A stretch of DNA of 64,000 bases. Origin: Streptomyces sp. AC512_CC834 (lineage in GTDB: Bacteria > Actinomycetota > Actinomycetes > Streptomycetales > Streptomycetaceae). The stretch spans positions 1-64,000 of the forward strand of contig NZ_JAGMUO010000034.1 in the NCBI RefSeq assembly GCF_019049325.1, given 5' to 3'. Both the position numbers and the translations under genes were made by a program. Positions 61,552 to 64,000 of the stretch are shown piece by piece. The notes below the pieces were generated by a model. That model did not search any database. It had not been told where the DNA came from and was given only the letters and a program-made list of their open reading frames with translations. Every line of letters starts with the position of its first letter. Within the stretch, counting starts at the first letter, position 1.

Positions 61552-62566
61552 GGTCACCCCGGGCGGCGCCGGGGCCGGTGCCGGGAACGGTGCCGTCGTC
61601 GGCGTCGATCTCGGTGGCACCAAGATCGCCGCGGCGACGGTGGACGAGCACGGGAAGGCCGGCCGCGTGCACACGATGCCGACACCCGCCCCGGACGGGC
61701 CCGCCGCCGTACTCGACGCGGTCGCGTCGCTCGTGCGCGACGTCCTGGCCGAGTCCGGTACGGGGCTGCGGGCCCTGGGCGTCGGGGCGGCGGGGGTGAT
61801 CGACTCGGGGCGCGGCGTCGTCGTGTCCTCGACCGACACCTTCCCCGGCTGGCCCGGCACCGACATCGCCGGGGGCCTGCGCACCCGCCTGGCCCCGCTC
61901 GCGGCCGGTGACGGGCTCGTCGTGACGGTGCAGAACGACGTCGACGCGCACGCCGCGGGCGAGGCGTGGCGCGGGGCCGCGGCAGGGTCCGGAAGTGTCC
62001 TGCTCGTGGCCGTGGGCACCGGGGTCGGTGCCGCTGTCGTACGCGACGGCCGTCCGCTGCGCGGCGCGCACCACCTGGCCGGCGAGGCAGGCCACATCCC
62101 CGTGCCCGGCGCCGAGGGCCTGCGCTGCCCGTGCGGTCGCACCGGCCACCTGGAGGCCGTCGGGGCGGGGCCGGCGATCCACCGGCGCTACCTCGAACTC
62201 GGCGGCCACCCCGCCTGCCCGGACGCGCGCGACGTCGTCGCGCGGGCCGAGGGCGGCGACGACCTCGCCGCCCGCGTGGTCCGCGCGGCCGGGGAAGCGG
62301 TCGGGCGCGCGATCGCCGGAATCGTCACCGTCCTCGACCCCGAGACCGTCGTCGTCGGCGGCGGGGTCGCCCAGGCCGGCGAACTCTGGTGGTCGGCGCT
62401 CGAGGGGACGCTGCGGTCGGAGGTGGTGGACGCGCTGGCCGGGCTGCCGGTGGTGCCCGCGGCGCTGGGCGGCGAGGCGGCCGTCGTCGGCGCCGCGCGC
62501 GATGCCTGGAGCACGACCACGACCATGGCCATGGCCATGTCGAGCAGCGAGGAGAAGAGACCATGA
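61544..62566 (+). CDS. nanK: ROK-family sugar kinase, N-acetylmannosamine kinase
   Basis: 340 residues. GVDLGGTKIAAATVDE is the ATP phosphate loop; VQNDVDAHAAGEAW holds the catalytic Asp; GEAGHIPVPG and CPCGRTGHLEAVGAG give the ROK zinc site with its His and Cys residues. Placed between nanA and nanE with overlaps on both sides, so ManNAc is the expected substrate. The tail TTTTMAMAMSSSEEKRP is encoded by a short ATGGCC repeat and is not part of the fold. Confidence 0.88.
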   Translation: MAEVTPGGAGAGAGNGAVVGVDLGGTKIAAATVDEHGKAGRVHTMPTPAPDGPAAVLDAVASLVRDVLAESGTGLRALGVGAAGVIDSGRGVVVSSTDTFPGWPGTDIAGGLRTRLAPLAAGDGLVVTVQNDVDAHAAGEAWRGAAAGSGSVLLVAVGTGVGAAVVRDGRPLRGAHHLAGEAGHIPVPGAEGLRCPCGRTGHLEAVGAGPAIHRRYLELGGHPACPDARDVVARAEGGDDLAARVVRAAGEAVGRAIAGIVTVLDPETVVVGGGVAQAGELWWSALEGTLRSEVVDALAGLPVVPAALGGEAAVVGAARDAWSTTTTMAMAMSSSEEKRP

Positions 62567-63261
62567 CGGACCCGCGACCCACTCCGGTGAACGGCCGGAG
62601 CGTGCTCGACGCGATGCGCGGACGTCTCACGGTGTCCTGCCAGGCGTACCCGGGCGAGCCCCTGCGCGATCCACGCACCACGGGCCAGATGGCGCGGGCC
62701 GTCGTCGCAGGCGGTGCCGCGGCCGTGCGCGCCCAGGGCATCGAGGACGTGAAGGCGGTCGTCGCGGCCGTCGACGTGCCCGTGGTCGGCCTGTGGAAGG
62801 AGGGCGCCTCCGGGGTGTTCATCACCCCGACGCTGGAGCACGCGCTCGCCGTCGCCCGGGCCGGGGCCCATGTGGTGGCGCTCGACGGCACCCGCCGGCC
62901 GCGCCCGGACGGCCGGACGCTCGCGAAGACGGTCGAACTGCTCCGCGCCGAGACCGGCGTCCTGGTCATGGCGGACTGCGGCTCCGTGGACGACGCCAGG
63001 GCCGCCGAGGACGCCGGCGCGGACCTCCTCGGCACCACCCTCGCCGGCTACACCGGGGAACGCCCGAAGACCGAGGGACCCGACCTCGAACTGCTCGACG
63101 AGGTGCTGGCGTGGAGCAGCCTTCCGGTCGTCGTCGAGGGGCGCGTCCACACGCCCGCCCAGGCCGCCGCCGCGCTCGGACGCGGGGCGTTCAGCGTCTG
63201 CGTGGGCACGGCCATCACCCACCCCACGACCATCACCGGCTGGTTCGTCGACGCTCTGTGA
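62563..63261 (+). CDS. nanE: N-acetylmannosamine-6-phosphate 2-epimerase
   Basis: 232 residues, NanE family TIM barrel. LTVSCQAYPGEPLRDPR is the family start, VRAQGIEDVKAVVAAV and VVGLWKEG (catalytic Lys) follow, and VMADCGSVDDARAAEDAGAD and VVEGRVHTPAQA finish the barrel with phosphate-binding loop near SVCVGTAITHP. Converts ManNAc-6-P to GlcNAc-6-P, which then joins the N-acetylglucosamine pathway and so also the DasR network. ATG overlaps the kinase stop by four bases; followed by a 17-bp hairpin. Confidence 0.94.
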   Translation: MTDPRPTPVNGRSVLDAMRGRLTVSCQAYPGEPLRDPRTTGQMARAVVAGGAAAVRAQGIEDVKAVVAAVDVPVVGLWKEGASGVFITPTLEHALAVARAGAHVVALDGTRRPRPDGRTLAKTVELLRAETGVLVMADCGSVDDARAAEDAGADLLGTTLAGYTGERPKTEGPDLELLDEVLAWSSLPVVVEGRVHTPAQAAAALGRGAFSVCVGTAITHPTTITGWFVDAL

Positions 63262-63272
63262 CGCGGGGCACG

Positions 63273-63315
63273 GCCGTGTGCGGCCCGCCTCCCGAAGGGG
63301 CGGGCCGCACACGGC
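63273..63315. terminator. 17-bp hairpin, bidirectional terminator
   Basis: GCCGTGTGCGGCCCGCC (63273-63289) pairs exactly with GGCGGGCCGCACACGGC (63299-63315); loop TCCCGAAGG. Lies between convergent nanE and the edge gene, serving both. Confidence 0.92.
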
Positions 63316-63322
63316 TGCTGAC

Positions 63323-64000
63323 TCAGCGGGCGTCGGCGGGGCGCTCGCCCGGCGGGTAGCCCGTGGGAAGGTTCACGGGCACGCCGTACACGCGCATCTC
63401 GGCGGCGGCCGCGTAGGGCTGCTTGTTGAGCGCGTCGAGTGCGGTGAACCGCACGTAGGAGGCGCGGACTTGGTCGAAGGAGACGCGCTGGGTCTGCGTG
63501 ACGTCCTTCAGGGTGCCACTGGCCACCGTCGTCCAGTCCTTGCCGTCGTCCGACACGGCGACCTCGTAGTCGCCGACGCGTCCGTTCTGACCCCCGCTCT
63601 GCCGGCCCAGGTAGCCGAACCCGTCGATGTCGGCGGCGCCGCCGAGCTTCAGCGTCACCCAGTGCGGATACGGCGCCTGGGAGGCGGTGTAGTCGGTGTG
63701 CCAGATGGTGCCGGCGTCACCGTCGAGGACGTTGGACACCGGCCCCTCGGCGGCCCCCGAGGAGGTGTTCTCCGAGTCGGCGGTCGCGGTCATCGAGCCG
63801 GGCGCGAGCACCGGTTCGTCGGTCAGTGCGGCGCCCCCGTCCACGGAGACCGTCTTGATGGCTCCCGCGTGGGCGTAGGTGGCGGTCACCGTCCAGTCGG
63901 GCGAGGTGTCCGTGGCGTCGGCCGGCGGGGTGAGGAGCCAGTTGGTGCGGACGGTCGCGCCGGGCTTCACGCTCTCGAAGAGGTTGCCGTTCTTCTCGGT
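63323..64000 (-). CDS. NEW3 plus discoidin-domain secreted protein, 5' part outside window
   Basis: C-terminal 225 residues only; the frame stays open through the right edge. GATVRTNWLLTPPADATDTS then DWTVTATYAHAGA is an NEW3-type domain end; VSNVLDGDAGTIWHTDYTAS, then YLGRQSGGQNGRVGDYEVAV and SFDQVRASYVRFTALDALN is a discoidin (CBM32-like) domain close in pattern to that of the hexosaminidase. This pairing ends many secreted glycosidases of host-glycan users, such as sialidases, galactosidases and fucosidases. The catalytic part is not visible, so the activity is unknown. Confidence 0.8.
   Translation of the reverse strand, partial: TEKNGNLFESVKPGATVRTNWLLTPPADATDTSPDWTVTATYAHAGAIKTVSVDGGAALTDEPVLAPGSMTATADSENTSSGAAEGPVSNVLDGDAGTIWHTDYTASQAPYPHWVTLKLGGAADIDGFGYLGRQSGGQNGRVGDYEVAVSDDGKDWTTVASGTLKDVTQTQRVSFDQVRASYVRFTALDALNKQPYAAAAEMRVYGVPVNLPTGYPPGERPADAR

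Overview
High-GC DNA with near-uniform G/C at third codon positions, GTG starts, Streptomyces-restricted families (DUF6215, streptogrisin-type protease, LAL regulator) and DasR-type operators (AGGTCTAGACCT) place this window in Streptomyces or a very close actinomycete. No tRNA, rRNA or CRISPR array was seen.

Layout. 1-3190 is a gene graveyard: a truncated IS5-type transposase, remnants of an azoreductase, an SMR efflux pump and an FAD monooxygenase, a second transposase tail and a frameshifted subtilase. 3191-9710 carries a large LuxR/LAL regulator, a secreted S1 protease, an HTH protein and a histidine phosphatase. 9771-13158 is a minus-strand operon (dual-HTH regulator, BKACE-type cleavage enzyme, L-carnitine dehydrogenase, thioesterase) that forms a complete carnitine-to-glycine-betaine route. 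13348-29581 is mixed: DUF6215 protein, PcaDC-like fusion lacking its nucleophile serine, MBL hydrolase, exonuclease III, secreted amidase, DasR-controlled AA10 LPMO, an LRR + DUF1963 pair, GNAT, and a MarR/MFS/SDR/SDR drug-response-like unit. 29856-33520 has a secreted M19-like hydrolase with a discoidin domain, a TetR regulator and a wrecked lactone oxidase.

33883-64000 is the main story: a glycan-foraging region built around sialic acid. Left block: peptide-family ABC importer with a permease-ATPase fusion (the architecture of known sialic acid importers SatABCD and SiaEFGI), a FadR-type regulator, a CE7 esterase, a GH33 sialidase, and a NanA-type aldolase. Right block: a second FadR-type regulator with a DUF4862 TIM-barrel gene, divergent from a second NanA-type aldolase, a ROK kinase (NanK) and NanE. 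I find the same palindromic operator (core AGACATCWKACGTYYG) at all three control points of the two blocks, so they look like one regulon. Between them lie a GH20 hexosaminidase with a DasR box, a very long phosphocholine phospholipase C, a PAS-PP2C phosphatase, and a sugar ABC importer operon with a GH35 beta-galactosidase. Sialidase, beta-galactosidase and hexosaminidase are the successive exo-enzymes needed to strip a sialylated N-acetyllactosamine chain.

The most unusual loci are: (i) the hexosaminidase gene, whose active-site half has been replaced by a ~255-bp relic resembling the 3' end of an IS200/IS605 TnpB element, including omega-RNA-like hairpins and a TCAA right end; (ii) the shared operator of the two sialic acid blocks; (iii) a 17-bp exact repeat, one copy in the promoter of the sugar importer and one inside its first gene, encoded with rare codons; and (iv) the XRE-TetR fusion regulator with a perfect 19-bp palindrome on its start codon.
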